This document shows positions 41,313 through 48,623 of a DNA stretch of 64,000 nucleotides, in pieces (position 1 is the stretch's first letter; each line of letters opens with the position of its first letter). A program made the translations under genes and the position numbers. Origin of the DNA: Brevibacillus ruminantium. GTDB lineage: Bacteria > Bacillota > Bacilli > Brevibacillales > Brevibacillaceae. Below the pieces are notes generated by a model, which saw nothing but the letters and a program-made list of their open reading frames with translations, did no database searches and was not told where the DNA came from. The DNA is taken from positions 4,534,001-4,598,000 of the forward strand of contig NZ_CP098755.1 of the NCBI RefSeq assembly GCF_023746555.1, written 5' to 3'.

Positions 41313-41444
41313 ATGGTACGAAACAAAGAAAAGGATTTTGGGAAAACAGCCGATATTCGCGGTCCCAAAGCCCAGTCAGAAGCCGTTCGTTCAGATGGCT
41401 CCATCAATAGTGAACCACAAGAGCGCTTAAAAGAAAACCGGTAA
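41313..41444 (+). CDS. sspK: Small acid-soluble spore protein K
   Basis: A 43-residue protein starting MVRNKEKDFG and ending with RSDGSINSEPQERLKENR. The start MVRNKEKxF and the RxDGSINxxPQER motif are those of B. subtilis SspK, a minor forespore protein. AAGGAGG lies 6 bases before the ATG and a sigma-G-like -10 upstream. The DUF3905 gene follows 23 bases later, probably in the same transcript. Confidence 0.9.
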   Translation: MVRNKEKDFGKTADIRGPKAQSEAVRSDGSINSEPQERLKENR

Positions 41445-41467
41445 CTCCCAACAAGGAGGTCACCTGC

Positions 41468-41824
41468 ATGGATGAACATAATTCCGAACGTACTTCCCAA
41501 GAGCTGAAAGATATCTCGATTGACGGCACGCTCCCCCACCAAATCAGCGCGCCGGATTTCAAAAACTCATCGCTGGATATAAAAAAGCCCTTCGTCAATG
41601 AGCATGGCGTGGTAATTGGAGACAGTTACTACAATTCGGCGGACTCCCCGCTCAACCAATGGAGCACGGAGACTGATCCTTCCCTCATGGCCGGAGATGA
41701 ATGGGTTCATCCGACCAATGACATCGGTTGGAACAGCACGGAAAACAAGGAGCTGCTGGAGGATATTCCGCCGCAAGGGCATTTCATGCACCCGACACTC
41801 GATGTCAGCAAAGGCAAAGACTGA
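41468..41824 (+). CDS. DUF3905-domain protein
   Basis: A 118-residue acidic, soluble protein. The core NEHGVVIGDSYYNSADSPL and AGDEWVHPTNDIGWNSTEN is the DUF3905 signature, a family found in spore formers with unknown function. AAGGAGGT lies 7 bases before the ATG. Its position behind sspK and a shared terminator suggest forespore expression. Confidence 0.85.
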   Translation: MDEHNSERTSQELKDISIDGTLPHQISAPDFKNSSLDIKKPFVNEHGVVIGDSYYNSADSPLNQWSTETDPSLMAGDEWVHPTNDIGWNSTENKELLEDIPPQGHFMHPTLDVSKGKD

Positions 41825-41845
41825 TCGAAAAAATGGATAGCTCGT

Positions 41846-41883
41846 AAAGACGCCGCCCGCGACAGCGAAGCGGCGTCTTTTCC
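41846..41883 (+). terminator. Terminator of sspK-DUF3905 unit
   Basis: AAGACGCCGC pairs with GCGGCGTCTT and is followed by TTCC. Confidence 0.88.
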
Positions 41884-42043
41884 TTTGCCACAATGGGCTG
41901 CTTCCTGACACGGCGGTGGTGTATCAGCTTCCTCTCACTACCGTCGTAGGCGGTTCCATCAAAAAACTTGGCGAATCCCGCTTTTCAAATGGTAAACTGG
42001 TAGGATAGGCACATCAGGTATTGTTCCAGAGAGGAGAACCGTC

Positions 42044-42343
42044 ATGAGCATTCACCTGTTAATCGAACCAGCCTTCGCACTCGCCTATCAGCATTACGCC
42101 GATTTTCGTCCAGGTGATACGTTGCGGCTTTACGTGCGTACAGGCGGCCCCGGCACCGGCGGGCTTTTTTACGCCATTGAAAAAGACGAGATCGAGAAGG
42201 ACGACGCTGTATTTGAGGTAGAAGGTATGCGGTTTATCATCCGTCCGAGCGACTTCTGGTATTTTGACGGCGGCGAGCTTCGCTATGACAAACGGTATGG
42301 CGAGTACGGCTTTACCTTTGTGAACCCGCGTCTGCTGGACTAG
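42044..42343 (+). CDS. HesB/YadR/YfhF-family protein (IscA-like fold)
   Basis: A 99-residue protein with the HesB-like fold: FRPGDTLRLYVRTGGPGTGG, then GMRFIIRPSDFWYFDGGELRYD. The three cysteines that bind iron-sulfur clusters in IscA are absent, as in the YneR-type subgroup, so a cluster-carrier role is doubtful. GAGAGGAG lies 6 bases before the ATG. It precedes the site-2 protease gene by 75 bases. Confidence 0.8.
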   Translation: MSIHLLIEPAFALAYQHYADFRPGDTLRLYVRTGGPGTGGLFYAIEKDEIEKDDAVFEVEGMRFIIRPSDFWYFDGGELRYDKRYGEYGFTFVNPRLLD

Positions 42344-42418
42344 ATCAGGAAACTTTCCGAAATGCCGCCCGTATTACAAAAGGGCTGCCTTTGAAATACC
42401 CGACAGGAGGAAACTGGC

Positions 42419-43537
42419 ATGAATAAAACCAGGTCGGCACTGCTGGCCCTCGGCGCTTTTCTCTTGACCAATCTGAAATGGTTGATCGGCCTTTTGAAGT
42501 TTTCCAAATTTGGCACGACGCTGCTTTCCATGGTGCTCAGTCTGGGTGCTTACGCCATGCTGTATGGCTGGAAGTTCGCCGTGGCGCTGGTCTACCTCAT
42601 CTTTGTCCACGAGATGGGCCACGTCATCGCTGCCAAACAAAAAGGAATTGCTACCTCTCCGGCCGTCTTTATTCCGTTCGCCGGTGCTTTTATTGCCATG
42701 AAAGATCACCCCAGAGATGCGAGCACGGAAGCGTATCTGGCTTACGGAGGTCCGCTGGCAGGTTTGCTGTCCTTTTTACCGGCGCTGCCTTTGTACTGGT
42801 GGACCCACGATCCCTTCTGGGCACTGGTTATTTATTTGGGCGCTTTGCTCAATTTGTTCAACCTGCTGCCCGTTTCTCCATTGGACGGAGGACGGATCGT
42901 CTCCGTGCTGTCCACAAAAATCTGGTTGATCGGCTTGATCGTACTTGGGGTCATGTTGTTCGCAAGCCCGGGCCCGATTATGGTCTTCATCTTTATCATG
43001 GGTCTGATCACCTGGTGGAACCGCGCGCGTGAAGGCTTTCAGAAGCGCGTGCTGGAATACGAGAAAGAACAGGATCAAGCCTTTTTGCGTGAGATGGCCA
43101 GTTGGCCGCAGCTTGAGACTACATGGGGAAAACGGGAGGAGCTATATACCAGACAGCTTGCTGCACAGGCGCAAAAAGTCCCGGAAGGCTTTGCGGTCCC
43201 CTTTTTGCAGGATGACAAGCGTTTTGCAAAGGAACGGGTTCGACTGGATCAGCGATTTGCGGTAAAAACCTGGGAGCTGTTCCATCAATGGGAGCGTGAA
43301 ACCGTGCTGTTTATCGATGGTGATCCCTATCGTCCCGCCCCTTCGCGTCTGATTACGGAAGCGGAGGCGGAATCCCAGGCGAACATCGCCCGCATTGACG
43401 AGCAGTTGCACCGGATGAGTACCTATTATGTTGCGCCTGCTGCTACCAAGTGGAAAGTGCTGGCCGCATATCTCGGGCTGGCAGGTGTCCTTTCCGTCTT
43501 TTTCGTCTATGGGCAATATCTTCTTCAAATCAAATAA
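42419..43537 (+). CDS. Site-2 protease family protein (M50)
   Basis: A 372-residue intramembrane metalloprotease-like protein. Zinc ligands are in HEMGHVIA near residue 63 and the third ligand in NLLPVSPLDGGR near 150. Six hydrophobic helices cover residues 5-200, followed by a long charged cytoplasmic region and a final helix (about 345-367). S2P enzymes cut membrane-bound regulators, for instance anti-sigma factors; no target is adjacent. AGGAGG lies 8 bases before the ATG. Confidence 0.87.
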   Translation: MNKTRSALLALGAFLLTNLKWLIGLLKFSKFGTTLLSMVLSLGAYAMLYGWKFAVALVYLIFVHEMGHVIAAKQKGIATSPAVFIPFAGAFIAMKDHPRDASTEAYLAYGGPLAGLLSFLPALPLYWWTHDPFWALVIYLGALLNLFNLLPVSPLDGGRIVSVLSTKIWLIGLIVLGVMLFASPGPIMVFIFIMGLITWWNRAREGFQKRVLEYEKEQDQAFLREMASWPQLETTWGKREELYTRQLAAQAQKVPEGFAVPFLQDDKRFAKERVRLDQRFAVKTWELFHQWERETVLFIDGDPYRPAPSRLITEAEAESQANIARIDEQLHRMSTYYVAPAATKWKVLAAYLGLAGVLSVFFVYGQYLLQIK

Positions 43538-43557
43538 TGCGTTTTTTGATGGAGGAT

Positions 43558-43585
43558 GACGTCCGCTTCGCGGGCGTTTTTCTCT
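43558..43585 (+). terminator. Terminator of the site-2 protease gene
   Basis: GACGTCCGC and GCGGGCGTT pair around TTC and run into TTTTTCTC. The following 200 bases hold no gene I recognise. Confidence 0.7.
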
Positions 43586-43787
43586 CTTTTTCGGCGGTAT
43601 GCTCCCCCGCTTTGCCCTCTCCGGCCATCCCAGGGCGCAAAAACGGGTGAGCCGGAAACCAGATAGCTGTATTTCGGGTGGAACGGGGAGGAACAGGTCA
43701 CAATGAACCAAAATCGACTTTGAGAAAAAACTGAAAAAAAGGTACGATGATTGCATACAGATAAATCCAGAGAGGATGACGTATTGC

Positions 43788-45131
43788 TTGGACAGTATTC
43801 CGATAGTGCTTAATCTGCTTCTTGTGTTGTTTCTCGTTTTGTTGAATGGCTTTTTCGTAGCAGCCGAATTCGCACTCGTCAAAGTACGGCAGACACGCCT
43901 GACACAAATGGTGAACGAGGGGAACAAGCGAGCCGAGTTTGCCCAGAAGGTGACACAAAAACTGGATGCGTACCTGTCCGCCTGTCAGGTCGGGATCACG
44001 CTTTCATCCCTGGGTCTTGGTTGGGTCGGGGAGCCTGCGATTGCACACAGGATCGTGCAGCCGCTGCTGGGATCTTTTCACTTGCCTGACTACCTCGTGT
44101 CGACGCTCTCGTTTGGTGTGGCGTTTGGCATCATTACTTTCCTGCACATCGTACTGGGTGAGCTGGCACCAAAATCACTGGCTATTCAAAAAGCGGAAAC
44201 CACTTCGTTGTGGGTTGCGGCACCATTGATGTTTTTCTATAAATTGTTGTATCCGGCTATTTACGTGCTGAATGGCAGCGCCAACAAAATGTTGAAATGG
44301 CTCGGTCTGGAGCCGGTTTCTGAACACGAAGCGGCTCATACTGAAGAAGAGATTCGCTTGCTGGTCAACCAGAGCCACCAGAGCGGTCATATTGATCAGA
44401 CAGAACTTTCGCTTGTTGAACACGTTTTTGACTTTTCCGAAACGGTCGCCCGGGAGATTATGATCCCCCGCATCGACATGATTTGTTTATATACCACCAA
44501 CAGCTTCCAGGAGAACCTGGAGATCATCAGTACCGAGCGCCACACCCGTTTTCCCGTGGCGGCGGAGGACAAGGACAACCTGATCGGTTTCGTCCACGCC
44601 ACAGACTTTTATCTGTCCGCGCTCCAGGATGGAAACGCGCGTCTGGATGACATTCTGCGCCCGCTTTTGACGGTTCCCGAGTCGATGGAGATCAGTCACG
44701 TCCTGCGATTGATGCAGAAAAAGCGCTCGCAGATTGCCATCGTCATCGACGAGTATGGCGGTACAGCCGGCTTGCTGACGATGGAAGACATTCTGGAAGA
44801 GATCGTGGGCGATATTCAAGACGAATTTGATATCAACGAACGCCCTGAACTGGAGAAGCTGGAAAACGGCTTGTCCGTGGCGGGGAAAATGCTGCTCACC
44901 GATTTGAATGACCACCTGCCGTTTGAGCTGGTCTCCGAAGAAGTAGATACCGTAGGGGGCTGGCTGTATAGTCAGCTGGAAGAGGAGATTGCTGTGGGAG
45001 CCTCTGTGGAGGTAGAGGATCATCTTTTCACCGTGGCCCAGATGGATAACCACCGCGTCACCCGCGTAACGATCAAGCCCTTGCACCGCCAGCCTGCTGA
45101 GTCGGAAGAGGCACAATTGAACGCAGTATAA
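43788..45131 (+). CDS. CNNM/CorC-type hemolysin-family membrane protein
   Basis: A 447-residue protein. A DUF21/CNNM membrane domain covers 1-200 ([40 protein letters not shown]), two CBS domains about 210-335 ([35 protein letters not shown]) and a CorC_HlyC domain at the end. Such proteins are linked to magnesium/cobalt efflux. I use TTG at 43788 because AGAGAGG abuts the ATG at 43776 with no spacer, though that ATG remains possible. Monocistronic, with a terminator. Confidence 0.9.
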   Translation: MDSIPIVLNLLLVLFLVLLNGFFVAAEFALVKVRQTRLTQMVNEGNKRAEFAQKVTQKLDAYLSACQVGITLSSLGLGWVGEPAIAHRIVQPLLGSFHLPDYLVSTLSFGVAFGIITFLHIVLGELAPKSLAIQKAETTSLWVAAPLMFFYKLLYPAIYVLNGSANKMLKWLGLEPVSEHEAAHTEEEIRLLVNQSHQSGHIDQTELSLVEHVFDFSETVAREIMIPRIDMICLYTTNSFQENLEIISTERHTRFPVAAEDKDNLIGFVHATDFYLSALQDGNARLDDILRPLLTVPESMEISHVLRLMQKKRSQIAIVIDEYGGTAGLLTMEDILEEIVGDIQDEFDINERPELEKLENGLSVAGKMLLTDLNDHLPFELVSEEVDTVGGWLYSQLEEEIAVGASVEVEDHLFTVAQMDNHRVTRVTIKPLHRQPAESEEAQLNAV

Positions 45132-45142
45132 TAAATCTTTTC

Positions 45143-45181
45143 AGAGCCGATGCCGATAAAGGTATCGGCTCTTTGTTTGTT
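45143..45181 (+). terminator. Terminator of the CNNM/CorC gene
   Basis: AGAGCCGAT-G-CC pairs with GG-T-ATCGGCTCT and is followed by TTGTTTGTT. Confidence 0.82.
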
Positions 45182-45200
45182 ATTTGTACGCGGCCAATTT

Positions 45201-45263
45201 TCATCCAAAGCCGATCAGCACCATTCCCGTTGCTTTGTCAACCAAATCGGTTTTTTCCTTCAT
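45201..45263 (-). CDS. Short reading frame with strong ribosome site (20 residues)
   Basis: Encodes MKEKTDLVDKATGMVLIGFG. GGGGAGGGG lies 2-3 bases before the ATG, an unusually strong but tight site. After the TGA stop the frame continues six codons to a TAA, so a longer ancestor with a point mutation is possible. It lies just downstream, on the minus strand, of the 197-bp hairpin element. No family. Confidence 0.3.
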   Translation of the reverse strand: MKEKTDLVDKATGMVLIGFG

Positions 45264-45302
45264 CGCCCCTCCCCACAAATTTTTAAAAACCTCCAGCTTC
45301 AT

Positions 45303-45499
45303 GAAGAAGCATGTTTCCCTGCCTTGCGACTGTGGAGCTCGACTCAGCGGAGCAGCGGATGGCGGGAAAAAGGGGCGCAACCTTGGGATGACATCGTAGC
45401 GTTGCTGCTTTTGCGGACCCCCGCCAGCCGCTGTGGAGCGGACAGTGAATCATCAATGCAGAGCGGAAAACAGAGCGAAGCAGGGAAACATGCTTCTTC
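45303..45499. repeat. 197-bp hairpin element with 20-bp perfect terminal inverted repeats
   Basis: GAAGAAGCATGTTTCCCTGC at 45303-45322 is repeated as its exact complement at 45480-45499. Inside, CAGCGG-AT-GGCGGG pairs with CCCGCC-A-GCCGCTG and CGCAAC with GTTGC, so the whole unit folds as one long rod. No protein is encoded on either strand with a ribosome site. Shape and size fit a MITE-like element or a structured RNA; target duplications are not evident. This gap (45264-45577) is otherwise empty. Confidence 0.65.
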
Positions 45500-45550
45500 T
45501 CACCACAGCCTCGTTTCAAAAACTAGAGGCATCCGCCAAATGAAACAAAC

Positions 45551-45574
45551 AAAAAAACGAGGGGCATCCCCTCG
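45551..45574 (-). terminator. Minus-strand terminator
   Basis: CGAGGGG-ATG-CCCCTCG on the minus strand is followed by TTTTTTTG. It lies 4 bases after the stop of the short frame at 45578. Confidence 0.82.
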
Positions 45575-45577
45575 CCT

Positions 45578-45691
45578 TCATCCAAATGTCGGTTCATCAA
45601 AATCAATCCTGCGTGTCGCTACGATGCGAAAGCCTTCATTTGATTTCAGCACACTCAGGCCGGCCGGAAACGGCTTTCCCCGTCTTTCCAA
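45578..45691 (-). CDS. Small frame or gene remnant downstream of atoE (37 residues)
   Basis: The minus-strand frame reads LERRGKPFPAGLSVLK, then SNEGFRIVATRRIDFDEPTFG and a TGA directly before a strong terminator. The only start in frame is a TTG preceded by AGGCGG with no spacer, and the frame remains open upstream under the atoE end. It may be a small protein or the remaining C-terminus of a lost gene. No family recognised. Confidence 0.35.
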   Translation of the reverse strand: MERRGKPFPAGLSVLKSNEGFRIVATRRIDFDEPTFG

Positions 45692-45731
45692 CCGCCTGCA
45701 TGAGTGTACAAGCCTTGTTATGGATGTGAGG

Positions 45732-47054
45732 TTAAAACAGCAAGAACCCGAGACTGATGATTGCCCCCGTCACGAACAGCATCATCAGACAGTACCCCAT
45801 GATATCCCGTGCGCCCAGACCCGCAACAGCGAGAACCGGCAGTGCCCAGAATGGCTGAATCAGGTTGGTCCACGCATCTCCCCAGGCGATCGCCATCGCT
45901 ACTTTGGCATGAGACACGCCCAGTTCGGTGGCAACCGGCAGCATGATCGGCCCTTGTACAGCCCACTGTCCTCCGCCAGACGGGATGAAGATGTTCACAA
46001 GTCCCGCGCTCCAAAAGGTAAAGAGAGGAAATGTCGTCGGAGTCGAAATGCTGATGAACCACTGAGAAATGCTGGCAGCCAGGCCAGATGCCGTCATCAT
46101 ACCGATAATCCCGGCGTAAAACGGGAATTGGACGACAATGCCTGTCGTTGTCTTGATCGCCTCGCCCATTGCGTCTAGATATTTTCGCGGTGTGCCGTGC
46201 AGAAAGATTCCCAGAAACATGAAGGTGAGGCTCACGATATCCAGATTGAGCTTGAATCCGTTTTTCGCAAAATAAGCAATCACGTACACAAAGCCGATGG
46301 CAGAAATCAGGTAGGAAATCACGCGGCTGTTTTCCATTTTTACTGCCGGGGTGTTCTCGTCTGCTGTTGAGGCCGCAGCAGCTGCCGTTTCCTCGTGATC
46401 AACTACATGGTAAATAATTCTGTCCTTTTCGGCGGGCAGCATCATCCGGTTGACCAGCGGGAGAATTACAATGATAGCGAATAGAATGGTCAGGTTCATC
46501 GGAGAAAACATGGTTTCCGAAGTCGGAATGATCCCGATTACGTCCTGAAGGCTATGATTTTCCGTTGCAATGGTCAAAGGGACAGACCCTGCTAAACCGC
46601 CATGCCAGACGACAAATCCGCCGTATGCGCTGGCTACAAGCAGCCGATAGTCCACTTTCTCCACGCGCTTGGCAAGCTCGCGGGCCAGCAGCGCACTGAT
46701 CACCAGTCCAAAGCCCCAGTTGATCCAGTTGGCTACACAGGAGACCAGCGTGACCAAAACAATCGCCCGCCCAGGAGTTTGCGCCAGAGAAGCGATGGCT
46801 CTCAGACCTTTTTTGCAGACCTCCGTCGCAGCCAGCGCGTGGCCGGTGACCAGGATCAGGACCATCTGCATGGTGAAGCTCAGCAGACCCCAGAATCCAT
46901 TTCCCCAGAAATTGACCATTTCCATCGGTGTTTTTCCGTTGACGGCAATCCCTGCGACAAACACGATAAAGGTAAGAATGACAGCGAATAAAAAGGCATC
47001 GGGCAAATAGCGCTGGACCATGCGAACCGATGCATTGGTTAAAGCCTGAAACAC
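45732..47054 (-). CDS. atoE: Short-chain fatty acid transporter AtoE
   Basis: A 440-residue polytopic carrier of the AtoE family for uptake of acetoacetate, butyrate or similar short acids. Family stretches are FWGNGFWGLLSFTMQMVLIL, SCVANWINWGFGLVISALLA, and NIFIPSGGGQWAVQGPIMLP near residue 355. GTG at 47054 follows AAGGGGA by 7 bases; the ATG at 47072 precedes the site. A sigma-54 promoter lies 50 bases upstream, and an AtoSC-like two-component system is encoded immediately upstream on the same strand. No CoA transferase or thiolase gene is in the window. Confidence 0.9.
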   Translation of the reverse strand: MFQALTNASVRMVQRYLPDAFLFAVILTFIVFVAGIAVNGKTPMEMVNFWGNGFWGLLSFTMQMVLILVTGHALAATEVCKKGLRAIASLAQTPGRAIVLVTLVSCVANWINWGFGLVISALLARELAKRVEKVDYRLLVASAYGGFVVWHGGLAGSVPLTIATENHSLQDVIGIIPTSETMFSPMNLTILFAIIVILPLVNRMMLPAEKDRIIYHVVDHEETAAAAASTADENTPAVKMENSRVISYLISAIGFVYVIAYFAKNGFKLNLDIVSLTFMFLGIFLHGTPRKYLDAMGEAIKTTTGIVVQFPFYAGIIGMMTASGLAASISQWFISISTPTTFPLFTFWSAGLVNIFIPSGGGQWAVQGPIMLPVATELGVSHAKVAMAIAWGDAWTNLIQPFWALPVLAVAGLGARDIMGYCLMMLFVTGAIISLGFLLF

Positions 47055-47103
47055 AAAGCATTCCCCTTTCATGAAAAAATAATAACGTTCGTATAAGTAG
47101 GGA

Positions 47104-47121
47104 ATGCAAAAGACATGCCAA
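47104..47121 (-). promoter_or_regulatory. Sigma-54 promoter of atoE
   Basis: On the minus strand TTGGCATGTCTTTTGCAT matches the -24/-12 consensus TTGGCAYG-N4-TTGCW at every key position. It lies about 50 bases before the atoE start. Confidence 0.88.
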
Positions 47122-47145
47122 CGCTTCCAAAATTCTGCAAGCCTT

Positions 47146-47174
47146 TCTCTGTATGCGCTTTCAAAACACAGAGA
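47146..47174. promoter_or_regulatory. Candidate activator site upstream of atoE promoter
   Basis: TCTCTGT-N15-ACAGAGA is a perfect 7-base inverted repeat 25-53 bases upstream of the -24 element, in the short gap between the regulator stop and atoE. It has no T run and so is unlikely to be a terminator. Confidence 0.45.
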
Positions 47175-47186
47175 TCGCTCAAGTGA

Positions 47187-48623
47187 CTACTTTTTGCGCA
47201 CTTCGACTCCCTTTTGCACAGCGTCCGCTCCATCCAGACCGTACATCTCCAGCTTGTACAGCAGGGCACGTCTGGATATCCCCAGCCGTTTTGCTGTTTG
47301 CAGCTTGTTTCCCCGCTCCTTTTGCAAGGCTCTGGCAATCGCTTCCCGCTCTACTTCCTGCACCAGCTCGCGCATCGTCCGATCCTCCCAGCGAAGCAGT
47401 TTGCCCAGGCTGTCCCTTTCTGCCTGCTCTGTCTCCTGTAGATATACCTCGACATGCTCGGGCAAAATAGCTGACCCTCCGGCGATCACCAGTGCCCGTT
47501 CAATCGTATTTTCCAATTGCCGGACGTTGCCCGGCCAGTGGTACGAACACAATACCTCCAACGCCGCCGGTGACAGGTGACAGGGCTCCTTCCCCAGCTC
47601 TCTTCCGTATTTGGCTAAAAAATGCTCAGCCAGGAGCGGTATGTCTTCTTTCCTCTCTCGCAGCGGCGGCATGAAAATCGGAACGACGTTGAGCCGGTAG
47701 TACAGATCCTCGCGAAACATGCCCTGGCGTATGCGCTCCTGCAAATCGCGATTGGTAGCAGCAATGACGCGAACGTCGACCACGATGGATTCAACCCCGC
47801 CGACGCGCACAAAATTTCTTTCCTGCAGGACGCGCAGCAGCTTGACCTGCAGACTGGGACTCAACTCGCCAATCTCGTCCAAAAACAGCGTTCCGCCATC
47901 GGCCAGCTCGATTAGTCCCGGCTTTCGCCCGATTGCCCCTGTAAAGGCACCCCGCTCGTAGCCAAACAGCTCGCTCTCCAGCAAATTTTCTGGAATGGCC
48001 CCGCAGTTGACGGTGATCATCGGATAGCCAGCTCGCGGACTGTTGCTGTGGATGGCTCGCGCGATCAGCTCTTTACCAGTTCCGCTTTCTCCCTGGATCA
48101 GGACAGTGGCTTTGGTCATGCTGACCCGCCCGACCATTTTGTACACTTCCTGCATCGCTGGACTGAGCCCGACCAGTCCCGGACTGTCCCACGTGTCCTC
48201 CTCTCCGGCTGCCCGTTTGATCCGGTTCTCCCGATCATTCTCGCGCTGCCTCAATGCCTGGGCGACCACTTCTTTAACCCGTTTCAGATCAAATGGCTTC
48301 TGCACGTAGTCAAAAGCGCCCAGCTTGATCGCTTCCATCACATCATTAGCCGAACCGTACGCGGTCATCATAACCACACTGGGGCGCCTTTCCTCTGCCA
48401 GCCCCATTTTCTGCAGCCGGCGCAGCGTCTCCATCCCGTCCAGCTCCGGCATCCGCAAATCGAGAAGCATCACTTCCGGCTGAAAGTCCGGCAGCAGCGC
48501 CAACGCTTCCGCACCACTGGAGGCTTCCTTTGTCTCATAGCCGACCTTGCGCAGCGCTGTAGTCAGTGCCCTCCGGACATTCTGCTCGTCATCGACCAGC
48601 AGCACTCTCTTTTTCATCGTCAT
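47187..48623 (-). CDS. Sigma-54 response regulator (AtoC/NtrC type)
   Basis: A 478-residue activator. The receiver (1-120) has DDEQN, the phospho-site LLDLRMPELDG and the lysine in YVQKPFD. The AAA+ domain has Walker A GESGTGKE near residue 177, the GAFTGA loop near 227 and FLDEIGEL. A Fis HTH closes the protein (NKLQTAKRLGISRRALLYKL). Its ATG overlaps the kinase stop as ATGA. It probably activates atoE from the sigma-54 promoter directly downstream. The overlap with AtoC of E. coli is by architecture and context, not proven ligand. Confidence 0.92.
   Translation of the reverse strand: MTMKKRVLLVDDEQNVRRALTTALRKVGYETKEASSGAEALALLPDFQPEVMLLDLRMPELDGMETLRRLQKMGLAEERRPSVVMMTAYGSANDVMEAIKLGAFDYVQKPFDLKRVKEVVAQALRQRENDRENRIKRAAGEEDTWDSPGLVGLSPAMQEVYKMVGRVSMTKATVLIQGESGTGKELIARAIHSNSPRAGYPMITVNCGAIPENLLESELFGYERGAFTGAIGRKPGLIELADGGTLFLDEIGELSPSLQVKLLRVLQERNFVRVGGVESIVVDVRVIAATNRDLQERIRQGMFREDLYYRLNVVPIFMPPLRERKEDIPLLAEHFLAKYGRELGKEPCHLSPAALEVLCSYHWPGNVRQLENTIERALVIAGGSAILPEHVEVYLQETEQAERDSLGKLLRWEDRTMRELVQEVEREAIARALQKERGNKLQTAKRLGISRRALLYKLEMYGLDGADAVQKGVEVRKK

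Noticed and set aside
43590..43787. Possible riboswitch before the CNNM/CorC gene, since Mg-linked genes often have one
   Set aside because: I could not match M-box, ydaO or c-di-GMP aptamer cores in this stretch.
45150..46178. A 342-codon plus-strand frame
   Set aside because: It runs through the hairpin element and antisense to atoE; no ribosome site and no protein-like motifs.
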